Origin: Pollenia angustigena
Taxonomy: Eukaryota; Arthropoda; Insecta; Diptera; Polleniidae
Direction of reading: 5' to 3'
NCBI GenBank assembly: GCA_930367215.1
Contig: OV884059.1
Span: 33,037,882-33,101,881, forward strand
DNA: 64,000 nt
Within the stretch, counting starts at the first letter, position 1. Every line of letters starts with the position of its first letter. The translations under genes and the position numbers were made by a program. The notes under the pieces are model-generated. The model saw only the letters and a list, made by a program, of their open reading frames with translations, was not told the DNA's origin and ran no database searches. Positions 10,903 through 22,197 of this stretch are shown piece after piece.

Positions 10903-11856
10903 GTACCACTCTTTACTAAACAAAATAAGAAAATAGAAAATATCAAAGATAAAAACACTTAAAGGAAAACAGTCAAATCATCGAAGGGAATCAACATTAA
11001 TAAATGCGCTAATGTGAACACTCTTATTTAGCTGAATCCTAGCAACTGTCCTTTGACCAAACAGGGTTCCAACGAATGGAGATCCTTTTTAGGCAACGGT
11101 TATGGTATTCGTTGCTTCTTCTACTCTATTGAAGATAAGACAAAATTGACGCTAAATAAGAACCTGCCATGTCGCCCCCATATGTGGACGCAACCAGCAC
11201 ACACATTCCATACACGTAACACTTTCTTAGAGGCTGGAGCTATCAATCTTCTTCTGCTGAAGGCAGTATCTATTGATTAGCAACAGCACGTAGGGAAAAT
11301 CCTCCCTTAGGCTAAACTCTTACACAGGTGGTGAAAAATTAGTCCCTATCCCGAATTAATAGGTTTCATCTTTTGATGCTTAACATCCTTTCAATTCCGT
11401 TTGGAAGATGCTAATATGGTGATTACACGCAGCAATCGGTTTGAAATTTTTTTCGGTTCGAAAAAACAAAACACAGCAAATCAGAGAGAAAAAGAAAACA
11501 TTTACATGCAGCTAGCATACTGACCGAGTACAAACATCTCCGTACCAATCCCCTTTAATTTTTCTTCACTCTCCTAAAAACACAAGACTTAAGCATCAAA
11601 AGATGAAAGAAGCATAATAACGGAGGCCTCAACCTATCAGTCTAGGGACAAGTCACCGTAGGCTACTGACTTCCGTGGCACCAGATAGGATCTCTGTTCA
11701 GCCGCGATCGCAAGAGATCGTAAAGATCTCCTGAATTCTGTTATATTTTTGCCGAGTCCCAGGAATTGACTGCAACTGATTTTTTCGGAGGATGTAACAA
11801 AAAAAGTTAAAGTCTCCTTCAGATTATCTTTAGAAACCCCCCTTGGGAGAGAATTT
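10903..11856. other. No gene; one inverted pair
   Basis: An exact 18-nt inverted pair, TCATCTTTTGATGCTTAA at 11366-11383 and its complement at 11589-11606, brackets about 205 bp. A 75-codon plus-strand frame at 11053-11280 matches nothing I recognise. Confidence 0.45.
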
Positions 11857-11978
11857 TATTTATTTATTTATTTATTTGTATGCTCAAATCCTGTACAACA
11901 AGAGTCAATCTTATAATTAGAGTACAGGAAAGTATTATTGATAAGTTAAATTGTGACGGCAAATGCAAGTAGACATAT

Positions 11979-12886
11979 TTAGACAAAATTAACTAAAATT
12001 TGTTTAAGAATATAATAATATTTGTAATGTGTAAAATGTTTATATAAATAAGACTTAAAGCTAGTTGCGTTGCTATTAAGTTGTTGTGTTCGAGGAAGAT
12101 TATTCCAGAGACGCGCCGAATGTATGAAAAATTGCCATTCGGATACAAGAGAGTGGAATGGAATTATGATATTTTTTCCCCTAACTGATCTGACAAACCT
12201 AATCTTATCAATGAGATATTGTGGCATATCCGAATAAATGATTTTATGCAGAAATAGAAGCACACGTATGTTAAGAAGGTTGTAAAACGAAACTCCATAT
12301 AGTTTCAAAGAAAAGTGAGATACATGATCACATCTTCTCTGTCCATATACATACATATCTAATAACATTGTTGTATAAAACATTAAGCTTACCTTTGCTC
12401 ATTGAGTCACAGCTGGCAAAAAGTTCACAACCGTAGATTAAATTGGAAACAATATAAGATTTTGCAAGAAGTAGTCTTATATTAAATGGAGTATAATGCT
12501 GTGAGGACCAAAGACATCTTAGCTTTGTGTACGTCTGCCCCACGAGTGCGTTAATATGGTTATTCCAAGTAAGATTATTATTAAAAACTAATTCAAGGTT
12601 TTTGGCAGCATTAACTATAGTGACTTTTTCACCATCTATCAAAATATCAACGTCGGCAATATGTTTCATTGTTTTCCTACAAATAATGATACACATTGAT
12701 TTGCGAGGGCTTAAACAAAGCCCATTTGCAGTTGCCCAGATATTGATCTTATTAAGATTGTCATTAAGTTTCGTTATATTTTAAGCGATGGAAATGACTG
12801 GACTGCTTAAAAACAACTGCACATCATCTGCGTACATATGCATTTTGCAGTGCGAAAGCTGGTTTGGTAAATCATTTACACAATAT
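11979..12886 (-). pseudogene. LINE A RT, C-terminal half
   Basis: The frame begins VNDLPNQLSHCKMHMYADDV, giving the YADD catalytic box (about 12,825-12,870). A stop follows shortly and the frame resumes at 12,696-12,328 with the thumb region (LTWNNHINALVG, IRLLLAKSYIVSNLIYGCE). A frameshift near 12,350 leads into a 134-codon C-terminal frame ending with the motif SARLWNNLPRTQQL, typical of non-LTR RT proteins. Decayed by several lesions. Confidence 0.8.
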
Positions 12887-14200
12887 TATTAACTTATGTA
12901 TTTAAAAACAAAATAATACTACGTTTAATGACACTGGTACTTAAAGAAAAGTCAACTAAATAATACATTTCGTTTAAATCTTTACATATTCTCCGAAAAG
13001 GATCAGAATTTGCATAGTTTGTGTGAACGGCTTGAAGATATAATGGTATATAATTGCGAGTTGATCGCTGAGGAACGTTGAGTTTAACATTGTTAAGCAG
13101 GAATTCAGAACTAACGTTACCATTAAGCAAATTAACTAAAAACGCAATGTTAAGCATTTTTCTTCGGCTTACTAGTGATGGTAATTTAACGCGTGCAAGT
13201 CTTACAGAGTAAGATGGAAGTACTTCAGAAGGATTCCAAGTTGAGTTTCCTAAGCAGAACAATAAAAATTGTTTTTGTACAGATTCTATTCGGTTTATGT
13301 GAACATCATAATCAGGATCCCAGATAATAGAGCCATATTCGATGATAGGTCTTACCAAAGATGTATATAACAGCTTTGTTATCATAGGATCAGTGAACTC
13401 CTTAGCCCAGCGTTTTATAAAGGCAAGTACACCACGAGCTTTATTTATCGTTGATGTAATATGTTTTATAAAATCTAATTTTGGATCAAGTAAAACGCCA
13501 AGATCCAAAATCTCCTTTACTAATTCAAGTTGACAGTCACCCAAAGTATAGATACCCAGAGGATTCCATTTTCTACAAAAGCGCATATGCTTACATTTTG
13601 TTAAATTGAGATTCATGATGTTGATATTGCACCAGTTATAGAAATTATCCAAATCATGTTGAAGATTGAGCATTTCCGATGATTTTTTGTAGCTTAAAAA
13701 TATTTTTACATCATCGGCGTACATTAACACAATACAATTGTGTATTGCACTCGGCAGATCATTTATAAAAAGTGAAAATAAGATTGGACCAAGGTGGCTT
13801 CCTTGCGGTACTCCAGAATTGACGATGATGCTCTTTGATGTTGTATTATTAAAACGAACACTTTGTTTCCTATAAGTAAGGTATGACTCAAGCCAGCGAA
13901 GACTGTTGTTAGTAAAGCCCATTATGGAAAGTTTTTTAAGAATAAGGCTATGGTTGACTTTATCAAAAGCTTTACTGAAGTCTGTGTATATAACGTCTGT
14001 TATTTGGGTATTATTGAATCCTTTATGAATAATAGTGGTAAGATGTAATAGGTTGGTAACTACTGAGCAACCTTTTCTAAAACCATGCTGGAAAGGTGAT
14101 AGTAATGAAGATGCTTGACGAGAGAAAGAATCAGTTATGCACTTTTCAAAGAGTTTAGGGATAGCACTTAGTTTGGCTATACCTCTATAATTTGGGGCAC
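12887..14200 (-). mobile_element. LINE B: 5'-truncated non-LTR element inside LINE A
   Basis: Its frame is open from near 14,195 to 12,894, while LINE A coding sequence is interrupted exactly at its two ends. That places B as the younger insertion. B lacks everything upstream of RT, the normal outcome of incomplete target-primed reverse transcription. It is the same family as LINE C at the right edge of the window. Confidence 0.8.
12894..14195 (-). pseudogene. LINE B reverse transcriptase (5'-truncated, otherwise open)
   Basis: About 430 codons are open without a stop, starting at PNYRGIAKLSAIPKLFEK (RT motif 2 region). Next come TDFSKAFDKVNH (motif A aspartate), SGVPQGSHLGPILFS (motif B) and LMYADDVKIF (motif C, the two catalytic aspartates), then the thumb domain with VRPIIEYGSIIWDP and a basic C-terminal region. 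The first ATG in frame is at 13,922 but is internal to the RT, so it is not a true start. It would reverse-transcribe LINE RNA at a nicked target; without its N-terminus it is presumed inactive. The long open frame argues for a recent insertion. Confidence 0.88.
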
Positions 14201-14204
14201 ACCC

Positions 14205-15365
14205 CTAGATAAATTTCATACCGACGATTGAAGTTTGTCCGAAAATACAAATTGCCGGCGTCTTGAGAGGTATGACGACAACAGACGCGTGGAGGTCAAG
14301 GAAAATTTAAAAAATGTCGGAGTTTCGAGCAAAGCGTGCCGTGGTCCACTGTGTCAAAGGCCTTAGCGTGATCCAGAAGAACCAAACAGTTTACTTTTCC
14401 CCTATCTAGGTTATGTCGAATGTTTTCATTCACGTCCAGTTAAGCAGAAACCCAACTATGGTTTTGACGAAACCCCGATTGTTTATCAGACAACAAGTGG
14501 TTAGATTTGATATATGACGACATTTGATTGTAAAGCAGTTTTTCAAGAACCTGAGATAGAAAGCACAGGATGGCAATTAGCCTGAATTCCGAGTAATTTT
14601 TCAGTATTGGAATTGTTTGAGCGTATTTCCATTTCGACGGAAAAGAGCCCGTCATTATAATAGTGTTGAACAAATGTGATATATATGGCAGGAGTATAGG
14701 CAACAATATCCTTATAAATTTAAGGCGTTTGTTATCAGAGCCAACTGCATTTGATTTAATTGAATTAAAGCTAAGTTAGACTTCAGATTGACTTACATAC
14801 GCGAATTTAAACACAATATTATTAATTTCGTTAACATTATGATTTATATTTTGAAAGTTGTAAAAAGTGCTAGCTATTGGTAGTAGAGGTAAATTTGTAA
14901 AAGTTCTATTAAGCTCATCGACATCTACCTGAGAACTATTTGTACTCATTGAGTGACCAATCCCAATTTCGCGAATAAATTTCCAAGTTTGTCTAGAGCC
15001 TATTGCAGAGCCAAAGCGTTTAGAATAATGCTCAGTCTTTGCAATTTTAATGCCAAGGTTAACGTTTCTTCTTGCAGCTATAAATTCAGCTCTTAAACTT
15101 GAGGTTCGAAAACGCTTTCATCTTGAATAAGCACAATCTCGTTTAGATATTAAAAGTTTAATATTGGCGGGAAACCAAGGCCTTTCCATATAAGATGTGA
15201 TTTTAGCTTTAAGTGGAACTGTTTCATCAAATATACGCTGAATATTATCCTCAAAAAATTCTACTTGCTTATCAACAAAGGGCATTTAGTACATTTGAGA
15301 CCAATCTATACGAATGGCGCATTCATGGATCACGTTGTAGTTTAAAGTCCCGATAGTGGAGGGTA
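14205..15365 (-). pseudogene. LINE A linker and N-terminal RT
   Basis: From the 5' side: IRIDWSQMY, then VDKQVEFFEDNIQRIFDETV, a basic linker including ERPWFPANIKLLISKRDCAY, then the 88-codon frame at 14,706-14,440 (GSFPSKWKYAQTIPILKN, KQSGFRQNHS), then NCLVLLDHAKAFDTVDH (RT motif A), and finally a frameshifted segment reaching GVP at about 14,205. Three or more stops and at least two frameshifts show age. Its missing motif B lies at the LINE B insertion point. Confidence 0.82.
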
Positions 15366-15400
15366 TGTTCCGACAGAGAAGCTCTAAAGTTATATGTTAA

Positions 15401-15992
15401 AAATATTAAATCATGCCGTGAAAATTAGAATTAGAATCCGATTATAAAATCATCTTCATAAAATTTGATTAAGAAACTAAAAAAAGTCAACTTTCAACTC
15501 CCAAATTAGCATAAGGCGCCCGTCGATTCGTTAGCAAATTGTTTTTTGTTTCTTAGATTGATGATAGGGCTGCTATCTTCGTGTCCAATACCACGTTGCA
15601 GTCATGCTTCAGCAAATATTCATGCAAATTGCCTACTTGCCTGAGGCGTTAAGATGTACTTTACCCATTCAGGCTACATGACTGGGCGCCTAACTAACTT
15701 TAGCTTGTTTTCACACGAATCTGAAAACAACCAATTAGCCGGAAAATACTTGGTCTATGACCGGAAGTAGTGAGCTGTTTGGATAGAGGAATCGTTACTG
15801 GTCACTCTACTCGACTACGTGCACCTATGTTGAAAGTCCCAAGTCCCTCTGCCATAGATAAGCTTAACTAAAAATCTGAGGGATGTAAGCGTTACACAGA
15901 TTTAACTGCATCACTCTGAAGAAGCATTAGACGGGGTGCTTTATTTAAAATAAAGCTTTCCATGTAGAATAGCAGCTGTATTTGTATTAAAA
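15401..15992. other. No gene seen
   Basis: Non-coding, slightly less AT-rich than the neighbourhood. Nothing recognised. Confidence 0.5.
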
Positions 15993-15995
15993 TTA

Positions 15996-16217
15996 GGCCT
16001 GGAACAGAATAAAGTAGTTTTAGTAGTAGCTGAAGCTGACGAATGCTCTGTAGCGCAACAAATTTCAAAATTTCGAATTTTGCCCTTCAACTTTCACTGA
16101 AACGACTTCTACAACTACGTATTCTGCTGGCACTACTTTGAAACTGTCATTTCTAACTTTTGACAGCTAGCAGCGATGTTCGTAACGTTGTACTACAGAG
16201 ACTATTCTGTTCCCCAC
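15996..16217. mobile_element. MITE with TTA target duplication
   Basis: TTA at 15993-15995 and 16218-16220 flanks ends GGCCTGGAACAGAATA and, inward from the right, GTGGGGAACAGAATAG. At 222 bp and non-coding, a 3-bp TTA duplication suggests PIF/Harbinger, although the TIR match is imperfect. Confidence 0.6.
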
Positions 16218-16651
16218 TTAAGGATTAAGTATTAGATAACTGCGCATATGATCTGACAGTGGCAGAACTAATATGCAGAGGAATAAAAAGGAAAAACTCG
16301 TGCTAAGTTTAAGTTAGGAACGAGTCGTACTTCAAAATTAAGGCACGAGTATGTAACACTAAAAGTATAATCTAAAATAGTATAACTAGCTCACTAACAA
16401 AAGCGTGCACAAGCGAGTGTTTGTAAAAGTTTGATGTAGAAACAACAACAACACAACCAGATTAGGTAAAAAACGATTTGCTTGTTTTGTGTAGAAACAA
16501 CAACAGCACTATACGAACAGAAACGTACATTACTTTCATGGTTTTTTGTAAATGAGCCACTGCAAACACCACAATTTATTTATTTTAAAAAGCTTTTTTG
16601 CTAAAACTATTTTTTGAAACTTTGCGAAAATTTTCTTAAATACATTGTATA

Positions 16652-16812
16652 GACCCCTTTCACACTCTTCAAGTTACTTGCGCAAGTCTCTTGAGCACTC
16701 TTCGTTAGTAGACGTCAGCGGTTAGGTCGGAATAAGGAAAACAAATTTGTACAGACTTTGTTGTTCTCCGCAAGTAACTTGCGCAACTAACTGGACGAGT
16801 CTGAAAGGGGTC
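16652..16812. mobile_element. Hairpin MITE related in style to 5.6 and 55.0 kb
   Basis: The ends GACCCCTTTCACACTC and GAGTCTGAAAGGGGTC are inverted copies. Further inside, CAAGTTACTTGCG pairs with CGCAAGTAACTTG. The flanks read ATA on both sides (16649-16651, 16813-16815). The shared plan TTCACAC...CAAGT with the two TTA-flanked hairpins suggests one PIF/Harbinger-like group. Confidence 0.72.
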
Positions 16813-16819
16813 ATACATG

Positions 16820-17561
16820 ACAAGGTTGCAAAAAAAGTAATAAAATTGTTTCCAAAGGAACAATAATCTGTGAATTGCTCTTAAATATTTGACGACGTTG
16901 TTTTGACGATTTTTTTTTAATAAAATAATAAGAAAATTTATAATTTACTGCAAATTGAATGTTATTTGAGAAACTTTACAAATAAATAGTAAAAATTAAA
17001 AAAGTCGCAAAAGTCGGTGATAAAAAAGTCTCCCAAAAGTTTGCTGGCCGCTTAAGTCAGGCGAACGGTAAAAGAAAACTAAGGCGAATTGAAAGCACAG
17101 CTGATCTATTTTTTTTTCTTAATTAGAGAGGGAAATATCAAAAGTTACTTGTGTTTTGGACAAATAGATCAACGAGTTTAAAAAATAAACTACAACGTTG
17201 TGATTTTAGTGCTGTACTTGTTGTGCTGAGCAGTTAACATAAACTCGCCTTGGGAGCAACGAGGTGGTTTTATTTGATATTTTTTCTATGGGCCTTCACA
17301 GGATATTACTTTCATTAAGTTCGAGTTAATAATAATTTGCAAGGACCTTCAAGTTTAGGGTTTTTGATAGGACCGAATGTTAACTTTATTTATTTGCAGT
17401 CGTATTCCGTAATTCGCTAAAGCTAAATCTCTATCGCTAAAAATCTATACAGTTAATTTAGTGATTTTTGGGTACGAATGCAATTCTGTAATGTGCATTG
17501 CTAAATTTGACAATACCATACAAATTTAATTCGCTGCAATTTAAGCTTTAAATGTCATCGC
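16820..17561. other. No gene seen
   Basis: AT-rich non-coding DNA. Near 17,405-17,560 several ATTCGCTAAA and TAATTCGCTGCA motifs recur and could be a degraded MITE. Confidence 0.45.
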
Positions 17562-18430
17562 TAAACAGCTGACGCACGTTTCGTGTTTTGTTTCACTGTC
17601 AGACATCTTCAGTTTGGTCTATAATTTAACCATGAATCGTCTTACAAACGAACAACGCTTTCAAATTATTGAATTTTATTATCAAAATGCGTGCTCTGTT
17701 AAGAAAGTTCATCGCGCGCTTCTTGTGTTCATTTTTGGCTCAATGGGTACGTTAATAAGCAGAATTGTCAATTTTGGAGTGAAGATCAGCCAGAAGCATT
17801 GCAAGAGCTACCAATGCATCCAGAAAAAGTCACAGTTTGGTGCGGTTTATGGGCTGGTGGCATCATTGGACCGTACTTCTTCAAAGATGATGTGAATCGT
17901 AACGTAACTGTGAATGGTGAGCGCTACCGTGAGATGATATCCAACTTTTTTTTGTCCAAAATTCAAGAGCTTGACTTTCATGACATGTGGTTTCAACAAG
18001 ACGGTGCCACATGCCACACAGCACGCTTAACAATGGACTTATTGAGAGGCGAGTTCGGTGAACATTTTATTTCACGTTCGGGACCGGTCAATTGGCCGCC
18101 TATATCGTGCGATTTAACGCCTTTAGACTATTTTGTGGGGCTATGTTAAAGCTCATGTCTAAACACACATGCCCGCTTCAATTGACGCATTGGAAGACAA
18201 CATTGAAGTATTTATTCATGAGATACCGGTCGAAATGTTGGAACGAGTATGCCAAAATTGGACTAAGCGGATGGACCATTTGAGGCGCAGTCACGGTCAA
18301 CATTTGCATGAAATAATCTTCAAACATTAAATTATATGGACCGTACTATCGATTCAAATAAAGATTTCATGCATTTTTCTGAATTTTATGTGTTTTTTTT
18401 AACTTTCCTATAGCTCTTAAAAAATCACCC
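17562..18430 (+). mobile_element. Mariner-family element M1 (DD41D type), internally deleted
   Basis: Ends at the right with the terminal sequence AGCTCTTAAAAAATCACCC. The left limit is where similarity to M2 begins (AAACAGCTGACGCACG), and neither copy shows the expected matching left terminal repeat. Coding sequence joins the transposase N-terminus directly to the catalytic domain. The same family occurs reversed at 22,198-23,083. Confidence 0.85.
17632..18330 (+). pseudogene. Mariner-type transposase M1, deleted and frameshifted
   Basis: Begins MNRLTNEQRFQIIEFYYQNA, the N-terminal DNA-binding region, and runs to HRALL at about codon 31. A large internal deletion then jumps to the catalytic core (LNGYVNKQNC, HPEKVTVWCGLWAGGIIGPY), read in a second frame from about 17,799. 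DMWFQQDGATCHTA holds the second catalytic aspartate; CDLTPLDYF follows at the spacing seen in M2 (41 residues). A further frameshift near 18,130 cuts off the C-terminus. A cut-and-paste DDD transposase acting at terminal repeats in the nucleus; this copy cannot make it. Confidence 0.88.
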
Positions 18431-18894
18431 GATACATACATATATAAAAAGGAACCTTTTTGATATAGAAATTAATACGCCTGGTAAGCGTTAAAGCATC
18501 TGGACAAACTTTAACTGATTTGCAACTTATTAAATATTCAGGATATTTAGAATGCTCACATAAGCAGTTTAACCCTTTTTCTTAAGATAAATTCAAATAA
18601 TTTAAACATCCATACCTACTTCTTACACACACACACACACACACACAAAAGACAATAAAATCAAATGCTAATCATAATTGTGAATTCCTTTCCAAAAGAA
18701 AAAATTTAACCCTTTTATTTCACTATTTTCTGCCCTCTCCATCCGACTTACGTGTTCATTTCTTTAATAAAAAACAAATAAAAAGAAATCGAATATAAAA
18801 TACGTATTGGGAGCGAAAAAATAACACCTTAGAGAATACTTACATCAAAACAATGAATAAAAACATCCAACTTAGTGCATGCATACATATTTAA
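18431..18894. other. No gene; CA microsatellite
   Basis: Contains a (CA)n run of about 11 units at 18,627-18,648. The rest is AT-rich and non-coding. Confidence 0.6.
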
Positions 18895-18985
18895 ATTAGG
18901 GACGTAACCGATATTGATATATCGGCGATACTACAGTTGGCCGATATATCGGTATAGGCGATAGTTTACGATACTTTTAAAATAA
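18895..18985. repeat. Cluster of GATATATCGG palindromic motifs
   Basis: ACCGATATTGATATATCGGC and CCGATATATCGGTATAGGCG lie close together after a GGGACGTAACC start. This is the look of one hAT-like end with subterminal repeats; the other end was not found. Confidence 0.4.
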
Positions 18986-19067
18986 TTTTTTTTGACGTTT
19001 TTGAACAAAGAATTTAATTTTCAATAATAAGTTTTTGCCCAGCAACAAAGAGAAAAATAAAAATCCT

Positions 19068-19302
19068 CCTGGGGCAAATTTGGCAGTCGTGATCGAATAC
19101 TTTTTCGATTCGAAAGCAGTTTTATTTCTAACTCTTTCTGCCTATACTAAACGGTCGAAATAATTTTTTTGTGTTGTAAAGCACTTATTTGAGTTTTCAC
19201 AACACTGAATAAATAATTACGATTCCTTCAGTATCGACTGAAATAAAATTGCATTCGAATCGAAAAAGTATTCGATCACGACTGCCATAATTTGCCTCCT
19301 GA
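19068..19302. repeat. Foldback element
   Basis: GGCAGTCGTGATCGAATACT near 19,081 is matched by its inverted copy AGTATTCGATCACGACTGCC near 19,268. Flanking GGGGCAAATTT and AATTTGCC extend the pairing. The loop is about 150 bp. Relatives occur at 57.75-57.87 kb and, more distantly, 4.54 and 7.70 kb. Confidence 0.75.
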
Positions 19303-19492
19303 GCATAAAATCAGAACAGCATATGAAATTGTTTTTTTTTTAACTCTGGCGGTCTACACCACGCGTTAATACGATTATGCATCGGTCAAAAAAGTTAGAA
19401 TCAGTGTTAAATTGTTTTGACAAGTTACACAGCAAATGCGTAGAAAGCAAATACGTATCTAACGTAGGAAGAAGGATTACTTTCTACTTCTA

Positions 19493-20372
19493 AAGGGTGG
19501 TTAAACGTCAACTTTTTTTTTGCATTTCATTTGACATTTCTCAATTTCAGACTAACTCAAATTGAACCATGGAAAGATACACAATTGAGCAACGCGTTAA
19601 AGTTATTCAGGCTTATTATGAAAATGGATAATAAATTTTCGAAGAAACCCCACTTCAGTGATGAGGCACATTTTCACCTTAGTAGATTCGTCAATAAGCA
19701 GAATTGCCGCATTTGGGCGACTGATAATCCAATAGTGATTGTCGAAAAACCAGTACACCCACATAGAGTGACTGTTTGGTGCGGTTTATGGGCTGGCGGC
19801 ATTATCGGGCCATATTTTTCCAAAATGAGGCCGGTCAGGCAGTTACTGTAAATGGTGTTCGCTATCCTGAGATGAAAACAAACTTTTAATGGCCCGAATT
19901 GGAAGATATGGAAATGGACGATATCTAGTTTCAACAGGACGGTGCCACTTGCCACACAGCTCACGAAACAATGGCTCTTTTGCGCGACAAATTCAATGGC
20001 CGTGTTATCTCACGTGGTTGCGATGTCAATTGGCCGCCAAGATCATGCATTCGATTTGACACCGTTGGATTTTCTCTCTTTGGGGTTATTTGAAAGAAAA
20101 GGTGTACGTCGATAAGCCAGCAGCAATTCAAGAGCTAAAGGATGAGATAATTCGGCACATTAACGGCATAGAATCTCAATTATGCCTCAGCGTCATTGAA
20201 AATATGGACCATCGGATGTAGGTGTGCCCACGAAGTCGCGGCGACCATTTGGCCGCTATTTTGTTCCATACATAATTGAACCATATCAATATTATCATAA
20301 TAAAAAGAAATTACAATAATTTCCTAAACAGTTTGTGTTTTATTCAAAATCAACATAAGCCCACCCACCCTT
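19493..20372 (+). mobile_element. Mariner-family element M3, AAGGGTGG ends, TA duplication
   Basis: TA at 19491-19492 and 20373-20374 flanks inverted ends AAGGGTGGT... and ...CCACCCTT. It is 880 bp. Compared with M4, about 390 bp of coding sequence is missing, with the join at a short shared ATGG/GTGG-like homology near 19,628, so the element is non-autonomous. Confidence 0.88.
19569..20275 (+). pseudogene. Mariner-type transposase M3, internally deleted
   Basis: MERYTIEQRVKVIQAYYENG (helix-turn-helix start) meets a stop at the deletion join, then resumes at FSKKPHFSDEAHFHLSRFVN with the first catalytic aspartate, followed by HRVTVWCGLWAGGIIGPYF. Frameshifts near 19,825 and an in-frame stop near 19,928 precede FQQDGATCHTAHETMALL with the second aspartate; the third aspartate region (after CDVNWPPRSC) is frameshifted near 20,045. 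A broken DDD transposase copy. Confidence 0.85.
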
Positions 20373-20568
20373 TATATTCATCGGATGCGTCCTAGAAAAA
20401 GTTTATCAAGCACAACAACGCATAGAACGTGTGGTGTGCCGCTCCAGCTTTAATTTTTTTGATTTGCACTGTTGTAGTAAAATGTTCTCTCATTGCTAAA
20501 TTTTTTATGTATTTAAAAGTTTTAAAATTTATTTACTCATTTTCATTAATGTCTCACAAAAAATAATT

Positions 20569-21560
20569 TTGCTGCAGATTCTGGTTTACTTTGAAGAGGC
20601 TATAAAGTCCATAAGAAAAGCCACTGCTACATTGTCTGATGGTACTCAGCTAGTTAATGGTCTTCCAATATTACAAGAAAATATAATAAATGAATTAACG
20701 GAGATGGAGAATAGTTCAGAGTCCCAAAAATATTCGACTAATTTAGCATTAGCTCTGAAGATTTGAGAGTTTAGAGCAGAGATCTGCAAAACACCGCACA
20801 TGTGCGAATGCTCTCACACAAATAAAGAGAGCATGAGAAAATAATTTGTATTTTTACTCGAAAACACTGAACAAAAAAAACAATTACGCTCAAAAATAAA
20901 CAACCAAGAGAAACAAGAAATGTAAATGCATGTGTTTGGCGGACTCTGGTTTAGAGGATAATGAAATCGATTGGTTAACCACAATTCTTGACTCTCAATA
21001 CAAAGCGCGAATATTTCAAAAACAATCGTCTTCAATCGTATCGAAAAATGCCTAATAGAGCTTCTTAAAATGACTCTGCCTTCCGAAAGTGTTAAAGACA
21101 CGTTCACCCCTGTACTTAGAAAAATTAATAATAAATCTACGAGAACTGGCCTTTGGATCGTCTGTGCAAAAAATATAAGAGAATCCGAGGAGAATGTGCC
21201 GCTGTCCATCATAAGCTCTGGTTCAGCTTAAGAAGATGCCTTAGATCTCTTTAAATTTCTAGGGACGAAGATCCGCTTGTTTACTGGCGCAATGACATGC
21301 TATACCCAAAAATCTTTGGAAAATATTTCCTGATGATCTGGCCTAAGCAACCAGTGAAATGCACATAGGAATCGCTTACCAGCAATAAATTTCCGTTCAT
21401 CAATTGTTTTAATTGGGAATTTAACACATTTAACCAAAACCTTGTTAATGAATTTTTGACTTCTAAGAAAAACTTTGATAGCGCGGAAATAGTTTTAGTT
21501 TTAAAATGAGTTCTGTCGCATCTGAGGGACTATTTTCCAAACGGTCCTTAAAAGTTTAGA
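20569..21560 (+). pseudogene. hAT transposase, degenerate C-terminal part
   Basis: The first block (20,569-20,766) reads LQILVYFEEAIKSIRKATAT, then LSDGTQLVNGLPILQENI, a pattern found before the hAT dimerisation domain. After a nested MITE come EIDWLTTILDSQYKARIFQ, then DEDPLVYWRNDMLYPKIF (near 21,262) and SSVASEGLFSKRSLKV (near 21,511), which correspond to the conserved hAT C-terminal dimerisation motifs. Stops and frameshifts are frequent. A CAG directly precedes the first block (20,575-20,577), reminiscent of a splice acceptor. No terminal repeats could be assigned. Confidence 0.78.
20777..20948. mobile_element. Nested 172-bp hAT MITE, exact 8-bp duplication
   Basis: GTTTAGAG at 20769-20776 is repeated exactly at 20949-20956. 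The ends are CAGAGATCTGCAAAACA and, inward from the right, CAGAGTCCGCCAAACACA. Insertion into the hAT transposase pseudogene makes it the younger of the two. It has no coding capacity and would need a transposase in trans. Confidence 0.92.
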
Positions 21561-22197
21561 ATACTTTGTTTTTTAAACAAAAATTTTTAGAATACATACT
21601 AATTGCAAATATTTATAACAGTGCTCATAAATGTACATTATATTCTGTACTTTAGTGCTCTGTATGGTAGAAATATGGAAAACACATGGATAGTATTTGT
21701 GTAGTAAATACCTTAACAAATCGTTTCTCTATTTGTGATTTTCGTAAACCTGTTTTTAGTAAAAACGCACAAACTTCATTGTGTTCGGTTCAGCACATGT
21801 TTCTTTCGTTTCAGGTGCTCAGCGCCCTATTAGCTGGAAAAAACAACAAAAAATATTTACAAAAACAAAACATCTACACAATGCATATTACCAAGCTGCA
21901 ACAACAATACTGGTAAGAATGGTTGCTTAAAATTTTTGTTTGCTCATTTGTTTATCAATGTGAAGGGAAGCACTTCAGAACATTAAAAAAAATGTATGTG
22001 TACCACTACAATTGTACTGCACTACATAATGTTTGTGTCTTTCGTTGAAAATAGCTTTAAACGGTATTAAGGGCAGTGTACCAATACACGAACACTAAAA
22101 ATGACATCGTTTTTGGGTTTGTGTACCGTTTGTTAAATAATGTTCGGTTTATTTTCGAACACTGATTTATCATATCCTTACACTGTTTCTTCGAAAT
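21561..22197. other. No gene seen
   Basis: Non-coding AT-rich sequence; the 76-codon frame at 21,686 has no recognisable features. Confidence 0.5.

Larger units (their letters stand above)
11857..15400 (-). mobile_element. LINE A: degenerate non-LTR retrotransposon split by LINE B
   Basis: Read on the minus strand, coding remnants run from about 15,365 to 14,200 (linker and N-terminal RT) and resume at 12,885 to 11,979 (RT from the YADD box to the C-terminus). They end in a 3' tail of (TAAA)n, seen as ATTT repeats at 11,857-11,879. The break falls inside the RT motif between GVP and VNDLP, exactly where LINE B sits. The 5' part (ORF1, endonuclease) is missing. A jockey/CR1-group affiliation is inferred from the RT motifs. 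Confidence 0.8.

Noticed and set aside
11053..11280. 75-codon ORF as a gene
   Set aside because: No recognisable domain, no start context and no neighbouring coding signal.
20569..20766. Host exon after an apparent splice acceptor
   Set aside because: The following blocks match the hAT C-terminal dimerisation region, so it is a transposase remnant.
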